A stretch of DNA of 64,000 bases from an uncultured Nitrospirales bacterium (GCA_958295805.1 OY282373.1:343001-407000), one strand, 5' to 3'; numbered from the stretch's first letter, positions 50,415-60,701 are shown. Numbers and translations are program-made. Notes: generated by a model not told the origin, from the sequence alone.

Positions 50415-53059
50415 AGCACCAGAAGAAGACGGCTCGCCCGCGTCTTGCCGAAGAAGCGGGTAAAACCTTGGTCATTACTGAGAAGCCCTCAGTGGCTCGC
50501 GACATCACCCGGGCGCTCGGTGGTTTTCAGAACAAGAAAGACTTCTTCGAGGGGCCGCGTTACGTCGTGACCTTCGCGGTCGGGCACATGCTTGAGCTGG
50601 TCCCACCCGAAGGCGTCGAAGTCAAGCGCGGGAAGTGGGCGATCGCCAACCTCCCGGTCATTCCCGACCACTTCGACCTGCAACCGATCCCGAAGAGTGA
50701 ATCGCAACTCAAACTCATCAAGAAACTCTACGCGCGTAAGGATATTGCCCAAGTCATCAACGCCTGCGACGCCGGACGCGAAGGTGAGTTGATCTTCCAT
50801 TACCTGATCCGCCATTTCGGCGGCTCAAAGCCGGTGCAGCGTTTGTGGTTGCAATCCATGACTCCGCAGGCGATCCGCGACGGCTTTGAGCGTCTTCGCG
50901 AGGGCGAGACCGTCTTGCCGCTCCAGCGTGCCGCCGTGTGTCGCTCGGAGTCCGACTGGCTCATCGGGATCAACGCCACCCGGGCCATGACTGCCCTGAA
51001 TTCAAGCGGCGGCGGATTTTCACTGACCACGGTCGGGCGAGTGCAAACCCCGACGCTTGCGATCCTCGTCGACCGTGAGAAAGAGATCCAGAACTTCGAA
51101 CCTCGGGAATATTGGGAGGTCAAGGCCACTTTCGCGATTGCCTCCGGTCATTACGAAGGGTGCTGGATTGATCCGCAGTTGCAAGCTCGGACGAAGCCGA
51201 GCGCCACACAAGGTGCGGCAAAAGATCCGCACGGCACCGCGAAGCCGGAGCGCATCTGGGACAAAACCTGGGCCGAAGCCATCGTCGCGACGTGTGCGAA
51301 TCGGGAGGGCCACGTTTCGGAGACCACGAAGCCGTCGAGCCAGCAGGCCCCGATGCTGTTCGACCTGACCTCGCTCCAACGTGAAGCGAACCGGCGATTC
51401 GGTTTCTCGGCGAAGTCTACGCTCAGCATCGCACAAGCACTGTACGAGCGCCATAAAGTCCTGACCTACCCACGCACTGATTCTCGGACGTTACCCGAGG
51501 ATTACCCGAATACGGTCAGAAAGATCATGCAGTCGCTGGTCACGTCCAACGCCGGCCACGGCGCCGGGCAGTCGGACGGCGAGAAGGGTGGCCGACCCCT
51601 CAGCCACTGGGCCGAACGGGCGATCCAGAACGGTTACATCAACGGCAACAACAAACGCATCTTCAACGACGCTCACGTATCCGACCACTTTGCCATTATT
51701 CCAACCGGAGAGGCGCCGGGGAAACTGAAAGAACAGGAACGTCGCGTCTATGAACTGGTCACGCGTTGTTTCATCGCGGCGTTTTACCCCGCGGCCCGCT
51801 TTGAAAACACGGTCCGTCGTACCGTCGTCGAAAGCCAGACCTTTGAGACCCGCGGACGGGTGATGATCGAGAGCGGTTGGTTGCAGGTGATGGAGCGCAA
51901 GGAAAACAACGAAACGTTGCCCCCGCTCGCGGATGCCAAGGACGGGTCCGAAAAGGCCAGAACGGTCGAAGTCGGCATGGAGAGCAAACACACCAAAGCG
52001 CCGCCGCGCTACAACGAGGCGACCCTGTTGTCCGCGATGGAAGGCGCGGGCAAACTGATGGAGGACGAGGCGTTGCGCGAAGCGATGCAGGGTCGCGGTC
52101 TCGGCACGCCCGCGACGCGCGCTTCGATCATTGAGGAGTTGATTCACAACCGCTACATCCTGCGCGACGCCCGTGAATTGATCCCGACGTCCAAAGCCAC
52201 GACGCTGCTCAGGTTGTTGCGTGCCCTCAAGATTGACGAATTGACGAAGGCCGAATTGACCGGCGAGTGGGAAAAGAAATTGAAGCAGATCGAAATCGAC
52301 GAGTTTTCCTCCGATGAGTTTATGCGTCACATTCGCAGGATGACTCAGGACATTGTCGCGGCCGCGCGGGGTTGTGACGTTGACCAGATTGACGATGCGT
52401 ACGTCGTTCTCGACGCGTCGTGTCCCAAGTGCGGCAAGGGCAAGGTACGGGAAACCTATCGCAAGTTTGTTTGCGAGACGTGTGATTTTTCGATCTGGAA
52501 ATCCATTGCCGGACGGGAGTTGTCCCCCGACGAGGTGACGACCTTGTTGCGCGACCGGCGCCTGGGTCCGTTGAACGGTTTCCGCAGTCGTCTCGGCCGC
52601 GAATTTACCGCGGAATTGATCGTCAAGGACGATTTCACCGCGGCCTTTGATTTTGGTGATGCCACCGCGGACGACGACGTTGATCCACGGAATTGCGACC
52701 AACTCGGTCCCTGTCCCAAGTGTGGCGCGATGGTGCTTGATACGCCGAGACGATACGTCTGTCACAACGGACTGGGGGACAAACGTGCCTGTGATTTCAG
52801 AATCAGCCGGCAGATCCTGAATCGCCCGATTGTTGCCGGTGAAGTGCGGCAACTGCTGGGCAACGGCAAGACCGATCTGCTGCAGGGCTTCGTGTCGAAA
52901 AAGAACAAACGCAAGTTCGCAGCCCATCTCACGATCGATCTGTCCAATGGCTCCGGCACATTCGGCTTCGAGTTCGCGCCGCGCAAGAACGAGGGGGACG
53001 GCAGGGGCAGGAAAAAGGGCGTCGGTCACAAGAAAGCCGCTCAACGCCTCCGCGTCTGA
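50408..53059 (+). CDS. topB: DNA topoisomerase III-type (type IA)
   Basis: 883 residues. Toprim domain: 'LVITEKPSVARDI' with catalytic Glu25 and 'CDAGREGELIF' with the acidic triad around D121-E127. The central core has 'TVGRVQTPTLAILVDREKEI' and the catalytic Tyr in 'KVLTYPRTDSRTLPEDY'. Past residue 650 are two C-terminal modules: 'CPKCGKGKVRETYRKFVCETC' (Cys4) with a 'GFRSRLGREFTAELIV' repeat, then 'CPKCGAMVLDTPRRYVCHN' with 'GFVSKKNKRKFAAHLTI'. It relaxes or decatenates DNA. Many bacteria have topA after dprA; here the sequence is of the topoisomerase III kind. The coding is more GC-rich than that of its neighbours. Confidence 0.9.
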   Translation: MLKHQKKTARPRLAEEAGKTLVITEKPSVARDITRALGGFQNKKDFFEGPRYVVTFAVGHMLELVPPEGVEVKRGKWAIANLPVIPDHFDLQPIPKSESQLKLIKKLYARKDIAQVINACDAGREGELIFHYLIRHFGGSKPVQRLWLQSMTPQAIRDGFERLREGETVLPLQRAAVCRSESDWLIGINATRAMTALNSSGGGFSLTTVGRVQTPTLAILVDREKEIQNFEPREYWEVKATFAIASGHYEGCWIDPQLQARTKPSATQGAAKDPHGTAKPERIWDKTWAEAIVATCANREGHVSETTKPSSQQAPMLFDLTSLQREANRRFGFSAKSTLSIAQALYERHKVLTYPRTDSRTLPEDYPNTVRKIMQSLVTSNAGHGAGQSDGEKGGRPLSHWAERAIQNGYINGNNKRIFNDAHVSDHFAIIPTGEAPGKLKEQERRVYELVTRCFIAAFYPAARFENTVRRTVVESQTFETRGRVMIESGWLQVMERKENNETLPPLADAKDGSEKARTVEVGMESKHTKAPPRYNEATLLSAMEGAGKLMEDEALREAMQGRGLGTPATRASIIEELIHNRYILRDARELIPTSKATTLLRLLRALKIDELTKAELTGEWEKKLKQIEIDEFSSDEFMRHIRRMTQDIVAAARGCDVDQIDDAYVVLDASCPKCGKGKVRETYRKFVCETCDFSIWKSIAGRELSPDEVTTLLRDRRLGPLNGFRSRLGREFTAELIVKDDFTAAFDFGDATADDDVDPRNCDQLGPCPKCGAMVLDTPRRYVCHNGLGDKRACDFRISRQILNRPIVAGEVRQLLGNGKTDLLQGFVSKKNKRKFAAHLTIDLSNGSGTFGFEFAPRKNEGDGRGRKKGVGHKKAAQRLRV

Positions 53060-53177
53060 CGCGAAGATTGATGAGGAGACGTCAGTCGAAGATTTTGTGC
53101 GACGGAGGGGTGGGGGGGGGGCACGTTCTCGGGGGTGGCGCCAACCTCCCGTGAGCAGGAGGATTTCAACGCACTTT

Positions 53178-54425
53178 TTACGAGCCGACCGCGGGCTTCA
53201 TCCCCTGGTCGAAAATTTTCATCGCTTCAGCCTTCTTCATAATCACGTCCTCGGTAATCACCACTTCTTCGATTTCCGCTTGAGAGGGAACTTCATACAT
53301 GACGTCAAGCATGACCTCTTCCAGGATGGCGCGAAGGCCGCGCGCTCCGGTTTTTTGCGCGTAGGCTTTTCTGGCAACGGCGCTGAGTGCCCCATCGGTA
53401 AATTTGAGCTTCACTTTGTCAAAAGACAGGAGCTTTTGATACTGCTTGACGAGGGCGTTCTTGGGTTCGGTCAAAATCCGAACCAGCGCGCGTTCATCTA
53501 GTTCTTCCAGCGTGGTGACCACCGGCAATCGACCGATGAATTCGGGAATCAACCCATATTGGAGCAGGTCTTCCGGTTGCACGTGGGTCAACAGGGATCG
53601 TGGGCGTTCCGACGTTTTGATGTCGGCCTTGAATCCCATGCGTCGTTGATTGAGCCGTCGTTCAATGATGGGTTCCAGCCCGACAAAGGCGCCCCCGCAA
53701 ATGACCAGAATGTTTTTGGTATCGACTTGAATGAATTCCTGATGCGGATGTTTCCTCCCGCCTTGAGGCGGCACGTTGGCCACGGTGCCTTCGATGAGTT
53801 TAAGGAGGGCTTGCTGGACGCCTTCACCGGAGACGTCGCGGGTAATGGAGGGGCTGTCGGATTTTCTCGTGATTTTATCGATTTCATCGATATAAATGAT
53901 GCCGCGCTCGGCACGGTCCACTTCATAGTCCGCGGCTTGCAACAATTTCAGAATCGTATTTTCAACGTCCTCCCCCACGTACCCGGCTTCAGTTAAGGTG
54001 GTCGCATCGGCCAGCGTAAACGGCACGTCAAGATAATCGGCGAGGGTTTGGGCCAAGAGCGTTTTCCCCGTCCCCGTCGGCCCGATCATGAGGATGTTGC
54101 CTTTTTGCAGTTCCACGTCTCCGGTTTCGTTGGCGGCGATGCGTTTATAGTGATTGTGTACGGCGACCGAGAGAATTTTTTTGGCCCGGTCTTGATTGAT
54201 GATGTAGTGATCGAGGTGGCGATTGATCTCGGAGGGCTTTCGCAACTTCGAGGAGATTTCTTCTTTGGCCTCTTGCCACTCTTCGGCCATGATTTCATTG
54301 CACAGGTGCACGCATTCATCACAAATATAGACGGTGGGACCGGCGATCAATTTGCGGACTTGATCCCGGCTTTTCCCGCAGAACGAACACCGGAGATTGG
54401 CCTCTGTTTTGACTTGCTTTGCCAT
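53178..54425 (-). CDS. clpX: ClpX ATP-dependent unfoldase
   Basis: 415 residues. Zinc-binding domain C13/C16...C35/C38, Walker A 'GPTGTGKT' at 115-122, Walker B '[10 protein letters not shown]', pore loop 'AGYVGEDVE', and sensor 'EFIGRLPVV'. The IGF-type ClpP-docking loop position has 'RRMGFKAD'. It unfolds tagged proteins for ClpP. It is last of the tig-clpP-clpX set, after a 31-base gap from clpP. The 118 bases between its stop and topB hold a GC-rich stretch with a run of ten G at about 53111-53120 and no gene. Confidence 0.96.
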   Translation of the reverse strand: MAKQVKTEANLRCSFCGKSRDQVRKLIAGPTVYICDECVHLCNEIMAEEWQEAKEEISSKLRKPSEINRHLDHYIINQDRAKKILSVAVHNHYKRIAANETGDVELQKGNILMIGPTGTGKTLLAQTLADYLDVPFTLADATTLTEAGYVGEDVENTILKLLQAADYEVDRAERGIIYIDEIDKITRKSDSPSITRDVSGEGVQQALLKLIEGTVANVPPQGGRKHPHQEFIQVDTKNILVICGGAFVGLEPIIERRLNQRRMGFKADIKTSERPRSLLTHVQPEDLLQYGLIPEFIGRLPVVTTLEELDERALVRILTEPKNALVKQYQKLLSFDKVKLKFTDGALSAVARKAYAQKTGARGLRAILEEVMLDVMYEVPSQAEIEEVVITEDVIMKKAEAMKIFDQGMKPAVGS

Positions 54426-54456
54426 GGTCGTCAGGGTTTAAGCCGCCATGCAGGGA

Positions 54457-55068
54457 CTAGGAGCCATTCGAACGGGACTTCTCTTTTTCCGGAGCCCGGA
54501 CGATGACTTCATCAATGAGGCCGTAGTCTTTGGCTTCGGTCCCGGACATGAAATAGTCTCGTTCGGTATCACGGGAAATTTTGTCTAAGGGCTGACCTGA
54601 ATGTTTTGAAAAAATCTGGTTGAGTCGCTCTCGAATTTTCAAAATCTCACGGGCGTGAATATCGACTTCGGTCGCCTGTCCTTGAAAGCCCCCCATCGGT
54701 TGATGAATCATCACGCGAGCATTGGGAAGGGCAAATCGTTTGCCCGTGGTGCCGGCGGCCAGCAGCAGCGCGCCCATGCTGGCGGCCTGCCCTAAACAAA
54801 TCGTGGTAATCGGCGGTTTGACGTATTGAATGGTATCGTAAATGCCGAGACCCGCCGTGACGCTCCCACCCGGAGAATTAATGTAGAGGTTAATATCCTT
54901 TTCCGGATCTTCAGCTTCCAAGAACAATAATTGAGCAATGACGAGGTTGGAGAACACGTCATCAATGGGAGCACCCAGAAAGATGATGCGATCTTTTAAG
55001 AGGCGGGAGTAAATATCATACGCGCGCTCCCCACGGTTTGTACTCTCAATGACCATTGGAACTAACAT
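54457..55068 (-). CDS. clpP: ClpP protease proteolytic subunit
   Basis: 203 residues with the full serine protease triad: Ser97 in '[11 protein letters not shown]', His122 in 'VMIHQPMGG' and Asp171 in '[10 protein letters not shown]'. The N-terminal '[29 protein letters not shown]' is classic ClpP. It forms the tetradecameric chamber used by ClpX. It follows tig by 43 bases. Confidence 0.97.
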   Translation of the reverse strand: MLVPMVIESTNRGERAYDIYSRLLKDRIIFLGAPIDDVFSNLVIAQLLFLEAEDPEKDINLYINSPGGSVTAGLGIYDTIQYVKPPITTICLGQAASMGALLLAAGTTGKRFALPNARVMIHQPMGGFQGQATEVDIHAREILKIRERLNQIFSKHSGQPLDKISRDTERDYFMSGTEAKDYGLIDEVIVRAPEKEKSRSNGS

Positions 55069-55111
55069 ACAACTTGACCCTTTCCGTTGACGCGCTGATG
55101 CGTCGAGCGCG

Positions 55112-56437
55112 TTACCCTTGAATCACGGCATGTTGATAAACCAGTTGAAGGGCGCGTTCGGCCCGGATGCGATCTTCAAATTCTTGACGCGACGCTTCCT
55201 CGCCGGAGGCGACCATCTTTTGAATGTCTTCCACTGGGATTCGAAGGGCTTGCGCAAGCTTGGTGAATTCCGCTTGAATCTCCTCCTCCGTCACGGAGAC
55301 GCCTTCTTTGTCCGCAATCGCTTCCAGGATTAATCCGAGTTTCACCCGTTTTTTCGCTTCAGGGGCGACCTCTTGTTGAATGCGTTTCGCCTCCTCTTCC
55401 ACGTGAACGTGTTCATCCACGGAGAGCCCTCCGCCCTTTTTCCGTTGTTCTTCCATCAGGCGTTGCCGAACCATCGCGCTGATTTCCCGTTCGATCATGA
55501 CTTCGGGAAGGTCGAAATGATGCATTTGCAGCAGACGTTCGGTAATCTGACCCTTATAGCCTTCTTGCACGTCTCGTTTGAGCACCGATTCCAGTTCGGA
55601 CCGAATCTTATCCTTGAATTGCTCCAAGGTTTCATAGTCCCCGCAATCTTTGGCAAATTCGTCGTCGAGAACCGGAAGAATTTTTTGTTTGACCCCGAGA
55701 ATGGAGATCATGAACGTCACGGATTGGCCGGCCAGCCGGGTATCCGGATGCGTGGCCGGATAGTCTTGGACGATCTCGACGCTGTCCCCTTCGAGTTTTC
55801 CCATCAATGCCTCGTCAATGGTCACGCCCAGCAGAGGGACGCGAGACCCCATGGTGTGGAGATGCCCTTCTTTTTTCGAGCCGTCCACCGGCGATCCATC
55901 CAAAAAGCCTTCAATCGTCACGACGGCATACAGCCCTTCATCCAGGGGCGTGGCCGCGGGAGCGGCTTCAAGCCGGGACTGCCGTTCCCGAAATCGTTCA
56001 AGGGCCTGATCCACGTCCTCATCGCTGATGGTACGGGAATCGCGTTTCAAAGAAATAGGATTGGGTGGACGGTAATCACGTAATTCAATGGCCGGTTTGA
56101 TTTCAACGGTGGCGGTAAAGGTGAGGGAGGCATGGCGTTTGGCTTTCAACCGTTCCACGGACGGCATATCAACCAGAACCGGGGCCACGCCCGTTTCTTT
56201 GATCGCCTTCCGATAGTAGTCCGGCACCAGGCGTTGAATCACGTCCTGTTCCACGGCCTTGGCGTAACGTTTTTCCAGCATGGCGAGCGGAGCCTTTCCC
56301 GGCCGGAAGCCCGGGATTCGTACTTGGCGTTTCAGGTCGGCATACACCTGGTCGAAGGCTTCGTTCACGACGTCTTCAGGCACTTCAATTTTAATCGCCC
56401 GTTTGACCGGGCCTAATTCAGTCACTTCCAATTTCAT
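55112..56437 (-). CDS. tig: trigger factor
   Basis: 441 residues. The ribosome-binding domain has the signature '[23 protein letters not shown]'-like loop near residues 38-55 (G-F-R-P-G-K). A PPIase FKBP-type insert follows (about 160-245), then the helical C-terminal chaperone arms. It binds L23 at the ribosome exit and folds nascent chains. It heads tig-clpP-clpX on the minus strand. Upstream lie a REP-type paired palindrome and tRNA-Leu, so its promoter lies within 56438-56500. Confidence 0.95.
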   Translation of the reverse strand: MKLEVTELGPVKRAIKIEVPEDVVNEAFDQVYADLKRQVRIPGFRPGKAPLAMLEKRYAKAVEQDVIQRLVPDYYRKAIKETGVAPVLVDMPSVERLKAKRHASLTFTATVEIKPAIELRDYRPPNPISLKRDSRTISDEDVDQALERFRERQSRLEAAPAATPLDEGLYAVVTIEGFLDGSPVDGSKKEGHLHTMGSRVPLLGVTIDEALMGKLEGDSVEIVQDYPATHPDTRLAGQSVTFMISILGVKQKILPVLDDEFAKDCGDYETLEQFKDKIRSELESVLKRDVQEGYKGQITERLLQMHHFDLPEVMIEREISAMVRQRLMEEQRKKGGGLSVDEHVHVEEEAKRIQQEVAPEAKKRVKLGLILEAIADKEGVSVTEEEIQAEFTKLAQALRIPVEDIQKMVASGEEASRQEFEDRIRAERALQLVYQHAVIQG

Positions 56438-56503
56438 GATCGTCCTTTATCGAAGAGAACTTCGTTCAAAATGACACGTCACGGCCCTGGCATCCGTCCA
56501 GTT

Positions 56504-56556
56504 GTAGGGCCGCATCTTATGCGGCCAAGACAGGCGCCATGAGATGGCGCCGCTAC
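56504..56556. repeat. REP-type paired palindrome (REP plus inverted REP, BIME-like)
   Basis: GTAG (56504-56507), then stem GGCCGCAT-CTT-ATGCGGCC (56508-56526), a 6-base spacer, then stem GGCGCCAT-GAG-ATGGCGCC (56533-56551), then G and CTAC (56553-56556). The opposite-facing GTAG/CTAC tags around two hairpins are the hallmark of REP elements mobilised by RAYT (TnpA-REP) transposases. The second stem recurs at 16186 and 62932. It lies in the tig to tRNA-Leu gap. Confidence 0.7.
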
Positions 56557-56586
56557 AAAGACATAGGCCTATGGTCGTGTATAAGC

Positions 56587-56669
56587 TGGTGCGAGAGGGG
56601 GGACTCGAACCCCCACGGTCTCCCACGAGATCCTAAATCTCGCGCGTCTGCCAGTTCCGCCACTCTCGC
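56587..56669 (-). tRNA. tRNA-Leu (anticodon TAG)
   Basis: On the minus strand the acceptor GCGAGAG pairs with CTCTCGC. The anticodon stem CGAGA/TCTCG holds loop TTTAGGA. A long class II variable arm, the T arm GGGGGTTCGAGTCCCCC and an encoded CCA (plus-strand 56587-56589) complete it. It decodes CUA/CUG leucine codons. No strong promoter hexamers were found in the 100 bases upstream. Confidence 0.95.
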
Positions 56670-56905
56670 GTATCGGGATTCGGTCCTTTTCGCCGGATGA
56701 CTTGACTGTGTCGGCTTGTGCCGTGGCACAAACACGAGAAGCATGATTGTCGGTTCATAGAAAGTCCCATGCCGTTTGTCCTATTTACCCATACCTTGCC
56801 GTACAGTGTCAACGCCCCGTCTGCACGCCTGTTTCCTCAAATCTGATCGGACGCGGTTGAGTCTTCGTCCACGAATTGGTCTTGCCAGCTTCAACCAAGT
56901 AGGCT

Positions 56906-57199
56906 ATGGTGCCTCACATGGGCCTGAAGAACTTGTATCGTGACGTGTACGAGCATTTCATCAAAACACGAGACACGCAGAAGGGGTTCGATTTCCATGA
57001 GAGGACACTCAAAAGCGTGTCGCCCAAAACCGTGTCGTTTAAGGATCGAGTCCGATGGTGGACCGTTGACCGTCCTCAACGGTTACAGATGATCAAGCAG
57101 GAACGGGACCGCCGACAACAAGAGATTCTTGCCCTCAAAGATCAGACGAACCCTTCATCTTCATCGCCTTCCCTTCGAGGCTCAGGACAAGCTTCGTAA
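56906..57199 (+). CDS. small hypothetical protein, C-terminus supplied by a repeat
   Basis: 97 residues, or 93 if the ATG at 56918 is used. The protein is basic and helical ('MGLKNLYRDVYEHFIKTRDTQ', 'SFKDRVRWWTVDRPQRLQMIKQERDRRQQEILALKD'), with no signal peptide or known domain. The last 12 codons ('SPSLRGSGQAS') come from a dispersed repeat (57171-57196), which also provides the stop, so the original C-terminus was probably about 82 residues. It precedes the membrane protein gene by 18 bases. Confidence 0.6.
   Translation: MVPHMGLKNLYRDVYEHFIKTRDTQKGFDFHERTLKSVSPKTVSFKDRVRWWTVDRPQRLQMIKQERDRRQQEILALKDQTNPSSSSPSLRGSGQAS
57171..57196. repeat. dispersed repeat unit in a gene 3' end
   Basis: CCCTTCGAGGCTCAGGACAAG-CTTCG, a version of the CTTCGA...CTCAGG...AAGCTTCG repeat also seen in pieces at 39686-39730. 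It is read through by the small gene at 56906. Confidence 0.45.
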
Positions 57200-57217
57200 T
57201 TGCCTTCACGACGACGC

Positions 57218-58033
57218 ATGTCGGAGATCGTCCGAGCGACTATTCAACTGTATCGTCACACGTTGCTCGGCACGTGGAAATCCTTGAAGAACAACTGGCT
57301 GCTCGTGCCGGCGGTCGTCATGCTGGCGGGACTCATGTTGTTCGTGACCGGCGTGGCGATGTCCCTGGGGCTGCTCGGAGGCCTGTTGCTGGGCGCGGCC
57401 AATGCCTTTGTCGTCGGCGCGTTTCTGAGCTTGATCGAACAGGCGGTGATCAACTCCCGGCGCATGGTCTGGGAAGATCTGTGGAGCGTGGCCGGTCACT
57501 ACTTCTGGGACGTCATCACCATCGGATTTATCGTGTGGGTCCCCCTCCAGTTTCTCGAATTAGGCGTGCAAGCCAACCCCTACGGCCCCGCGATCGTCTC
57601 CGCGGTCTTTTTCCTGTTGTTTATCGTGCTCAACCCGGTGCCGGAACTGATTTATCAGGGGCGGACGGGTGCGTCACTTGACACCCTCAAAGACAGTTAC
57701 GAATTCGTCCTGGAAAACTGGATCGAATGGTTTTTGCCTCTCGCCGTGGTCCTCGCTCCGTTCGGATTGACCTTTTTCTTTTCAATCTCAAGCCAAGGCG
57801 GACGACTGACGGGCCTCGATTTTTTTCAACTGTTGACGTTGCCCTTGGCGGTGTTGCGTCAGTGGTTCCACTATCTCGGCGTGTCTCCTTCATGGTACAC
57901 GCCCCTGATTCTTCTCCTCACGCCAGTCGGTCTGGTCCTCATGATGCTCTTTCGCGGTCATCTCTATCGTGCCCTGACCGGCTCGTCCCGCCGCCAACGA
58001 ATCTTCCAAAACCGGGCAGCAGGAGGGTCCTGA
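57218..58033 (+). CDS. integral membrane protein, unknown family
   Basis: 271 residues with about six transmembrane helices: 'NNWLLVPAVVMLAGLMLFVTGVAMSLGLLGGLLLGAANAFVVGAFLSLI' (two), then around 105-150, 175-195 and 235-255. Soluble loops contain 'QLYRHTLLGTWKSLK', 'RRMVWEDLWSVAGHYFWD' and 'YQGRTGASLDTLKDSYEFVLENW'. The ATG at 57218 is preferred to a TTG at 57200. The 3' two-thirds of this gene (from 57521) is duplicated at 60068-60577. No function can be assigned. Confidence 0.78.
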   Translation: MSEIVRATIQLYRHTLLGTWKSLKNNWLLVPAVVMLAGLMLFVTGVAMSLGLLGGLLLGAANAFVVGAFLSLIEQAVINSRRMVWEDLWSVAGHYFWDVITIGFIVWVPLQFLELGVQANPYGPAIVSAVFFLLFIVLNPVPELIYQGRTGASLDTLKDSYEFVLENWIEWFLPLAVVLAPFGLTFFFSISSQGGRLTGLDFFQLLTLPLAVLRQWFHYLGVSPSWYTPLILLLTPVGLVLMMLFRGHLYRALTGSSRRQRIFQNRAAGGS

Positions 58034-58157
58034 GGGAGGGGGCTCGGACAAACACACTTAAGAATTGTCGGCGACTCCTGCACCAACCGCCCCTTTCATT
58101 CAGGAATGGCTGTGTCGCCGTTATACCGTGGTGATCTTTCCGTTAGGAGGTAACACG

Positions 58158-59770
58158 ATGATTCGACACATCTCCAGAGGACTTCGACGATACTGGAATT
58201 CATGGTTCACCCTCCGACGTCTCGCCGAGGTTGACGCGTGGGTTGTCATCGTTGGGTCTCTGTTTCTGTGCGTACTTTTCCTCTACGCGGTTCATTCGTT
58301 TGTGAACTTTCCCTTCAGAGATTCGGGCGCTTTCCTCTACGTTGCCAAGGGAATACTTGACGGCGAGATGCCATACATTGACAGGTGGGACCATAAAGGT
58401 CCATTGATCTATATCATAAACGTTGCAGGGATTGTGATTTCCGACGTGTGGGGGATATGGCTGGTCCAATTTGGATTTCTGGCAGGAATCTGCCTGTCTG
58501 CCGCCAAGCTGTTCAGATCCTCATTCGGAACCATGGCGATGCTCTTCTCGCTTATGGTTCTCCTGGCATATTTCGACAAGTTCGTAAGACCTGGCAATTT
58601 TACCGAAGAATATGCGCTACTGTTCCAGTTTCTGGCGTTGTGTCTGTTTGTCAGGGTCGAACGTCGCGTTCGATACCCACCCTGCGCCGGGTGCTTGCTG
58701 CCGGCGCTCCTTGGCGCGCTCGGAGCCGCTTTGCTACTGCTCCGTCCCAACCTCGTGGGCGTGTGTGCTGCAATTGGCGTGTACTGGCTGATTTACTGGG
58801 ACGACTCAGCTCGGAAATTCATATGGGCCGGTGTCGGCGGTGCCGTGGTTTTACTGGTTGTTGCCGCTTGGTTCGCGGCCGCGGGCGGGTTGTCTCACCT
58901 CTGGGATGCGGTATTCGTATACAACGTCGCATATTCTAATTTTTCACTTGGTAAGACATACCATTCCGCTCGCGATTCGTTTGAACTGTTTTTCCCGCTG
59001 AACTGGGTCATCCTGTTCGGATGGTCTGTCGGTCTTTGGCATATGTTTTACGTGAGGATAGCCCCCCTCCCACACTATCCACCCGCATAGTCTCCCTCGC
59101 AGTCATTCTGCTGCCAATCGAGCTTGTGCTTGCCAATCTGTCGGGTAACCCGTACGGGCACTACTACCTCTCGCTGATACCCGTGGGGTGCCTGCTCTCT
59201 GCGTTTACGATCAAACTGCTTCTGGACGTATTCCGAACGCGGTTTTCCTGGATCCCCCTCCCCCTCACGCTTCTGGTTGTCACCGCTTTCACCTATGTGC
59301 ATTACATGGATTACTTGATTCACGATAACATACTACAAAGATATGCCAACTGGGGGGGGCACATCGGGTGCTGCGATGATAACAATTATGTCAGGGGAAA
59401 CGAGGATGTCATCAATCATATCAGGGAAAACACGGACGAAGATGATCATATCCTGGTATGGGGTGCGGAGGGGGGCATCTATTTTTTATCCGACCGGACC
59501 GCACCCACCCGATTCTTCTACCAATATCCACTCTTCAGACAGGGTTACGCAAACAATGACCTGATTAAGGAGTTTACGTCGGATGTGGTCGGCAGCCCTC
59601 CGGCAATTATCATAGATACGCATGACCCCAAGATATCTATATCTCTGAATATGGCCGATCCAGAGCGCAGATACCCTGAACAACTCCAACCCTTCATCGA
59701 GTTCGTGGACACCCATTACGAACGGCTAAAGATCATCGGCTCAAACGACATTTACCACCACAAGAAGTGA
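58158..59770 (+). pseudogene. membrane glycosyltransferase (GT39/ArnT-like), frameshifted copy
   Basis: The first copy of the gene at 60702. The ATG at 58158 has a TTAGGAGG site. Reading gives an N-terminal helix and the periplasmic-loop motif 'FLYVAKGILDGEMPYIDRWDHKGPLIY', like other lipid-linked sugar transferases (C-GT fold). About 8 helices follow up to 59090, where the frame stops. The remaining 230 codons continue in another frame to 59770 ('YLSLIPVGCLLSAFTIKLLLDVFRTRF', 'RFFYQYPLFRQGYANNDLIKEF'). Around 59075 this copy has 2 extra bases compared with the intact one (CCCACACTATCC against CCCACGATCC). No homopolymer is involved. Confidence 0.82.
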
Positions 59771-59905
59771 TTTCTGTCCGATGCGATGCTCGTGTCCGGC
59801 GTGCCGAAGATCCACTCAAATTTTGACGTGTCTTCACCTCGCTCAGGTGCTCGAAGAGCACTGTCCAACAGCACCCGAGTACCAAAGTTGGACCTCGACA
59901 TTGCC

Positions 59906-59934
59906 TTGTCGCTCTAGGTGCCTCATGTTAAGAT
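59906..59934 (+). promoter_or_regulatory. candidate promoter of tRNA-Ser copy 1
   Basis: TTGTCG (59906-59911), a 17-base spacer, then TAAGAT (59929-59934), 33 bases before the tRNA. The same arrangement is kept in the second unit. The match to consensus is moderate. Confidence 0.4.
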
Positions 59935-59966
59935 AACGCCCCCGAACATCGCAGACGAGCCAACGC

Positions 59967-60056
<90 letters not shown>

Positions 60057-60067
60057 CAACGTCAAGA

Positions 60068-60577
60068 ATCGGATTTATCGTGTGGGTCCCCCTCCAGTTT
60101 CTCGAATTAGGCGTGCAAGCCAACCCCTACGGCCCCGCGATCGTCTCCGCGGTCTTTTTCCTGTTGTTTATCGTGCTCAACCCGGTGCCGGAACTGATTT
60201 ATCAGGGGCGGACGGGTGCGTCACTTGACACCCTCAAAGACAGTTACGAATTCGTCCTGGAAAACTGGATCGAATGGTTTCTACCTCTCGCCGTGGTCCT
60301 CGCTCCGTTCGGATTGACCTTTTTCTTTTCAATTTCAAGCCAGGGCGGACGACTGACGGGCCTCGATTTTTTCCAACTGTTGACGCTGCCCTTAGCGGTG
60401 TTGCGTCAGTGGTTTCACTATCTCGGCGTGTCTCCTTCATGGTCCACGCCCCTGATTCTTCTCCTCACGCCAGTCGGTCTGGTCCTCATGATGCTCTTTC
60501 GCGGTCATCTCTATCGTGCCCTGACCGGCTCGTCCCGCCGCCAACGAATCTTCCAAAACCGGGCAAGAGGGACCTGA
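60068..60577 (+). pseudogene. truncated second copy of the membrane protein gene
   Basis: Nearly identical to the 3' part of 57218-58033, starting at 'IGFIVWVPLQFLELGVQ' and running to the same C-terminus with a slightly different last few residues. The first about 100 codons, including two helices and the start, are missing because the duplication boundary falls inside the gene. The open frame extends back through the tRNA-Ser, but that is not coding. It is unlikely to be expressed as a functional protein. Confidence 0.85.
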
Positions 60578-60701
60578 GGGAGGGGGCTCGGACAAACACA
60601 CTTAAGAATTGTCGGCGACTCCTGCACCAATCGCCCCTTTCATTCAGGAATGGCTGTGTCGCCGTTATACCGTGGTGATCTTTCCGTTAGGAGGTAACAC
60701 G

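Noticed and set aside
51491-53044. 517-codon open frame on the minus strand inside the topoisomerase gene
   Set aside because: It is fully antisense to a well conserved protein, has biased composition typical of the shadow of GC-rich codons, and shows no motif or ribosome site.
53111-53120. Run of ten G after topB as a possible G-quadruplex or phase-variable tract
   Set aside because: It lies between convergent genes, outside any coding region or recognised promoter, and a single run is not enough for a quadruplex; it may also be of uncertain length.
57165-57200. Repeat near the small gene read as an attachment site
   Set aside because: No integrase, no second matching copy bounding an island, and the unit is a known style of dispersed intergenic repeat.
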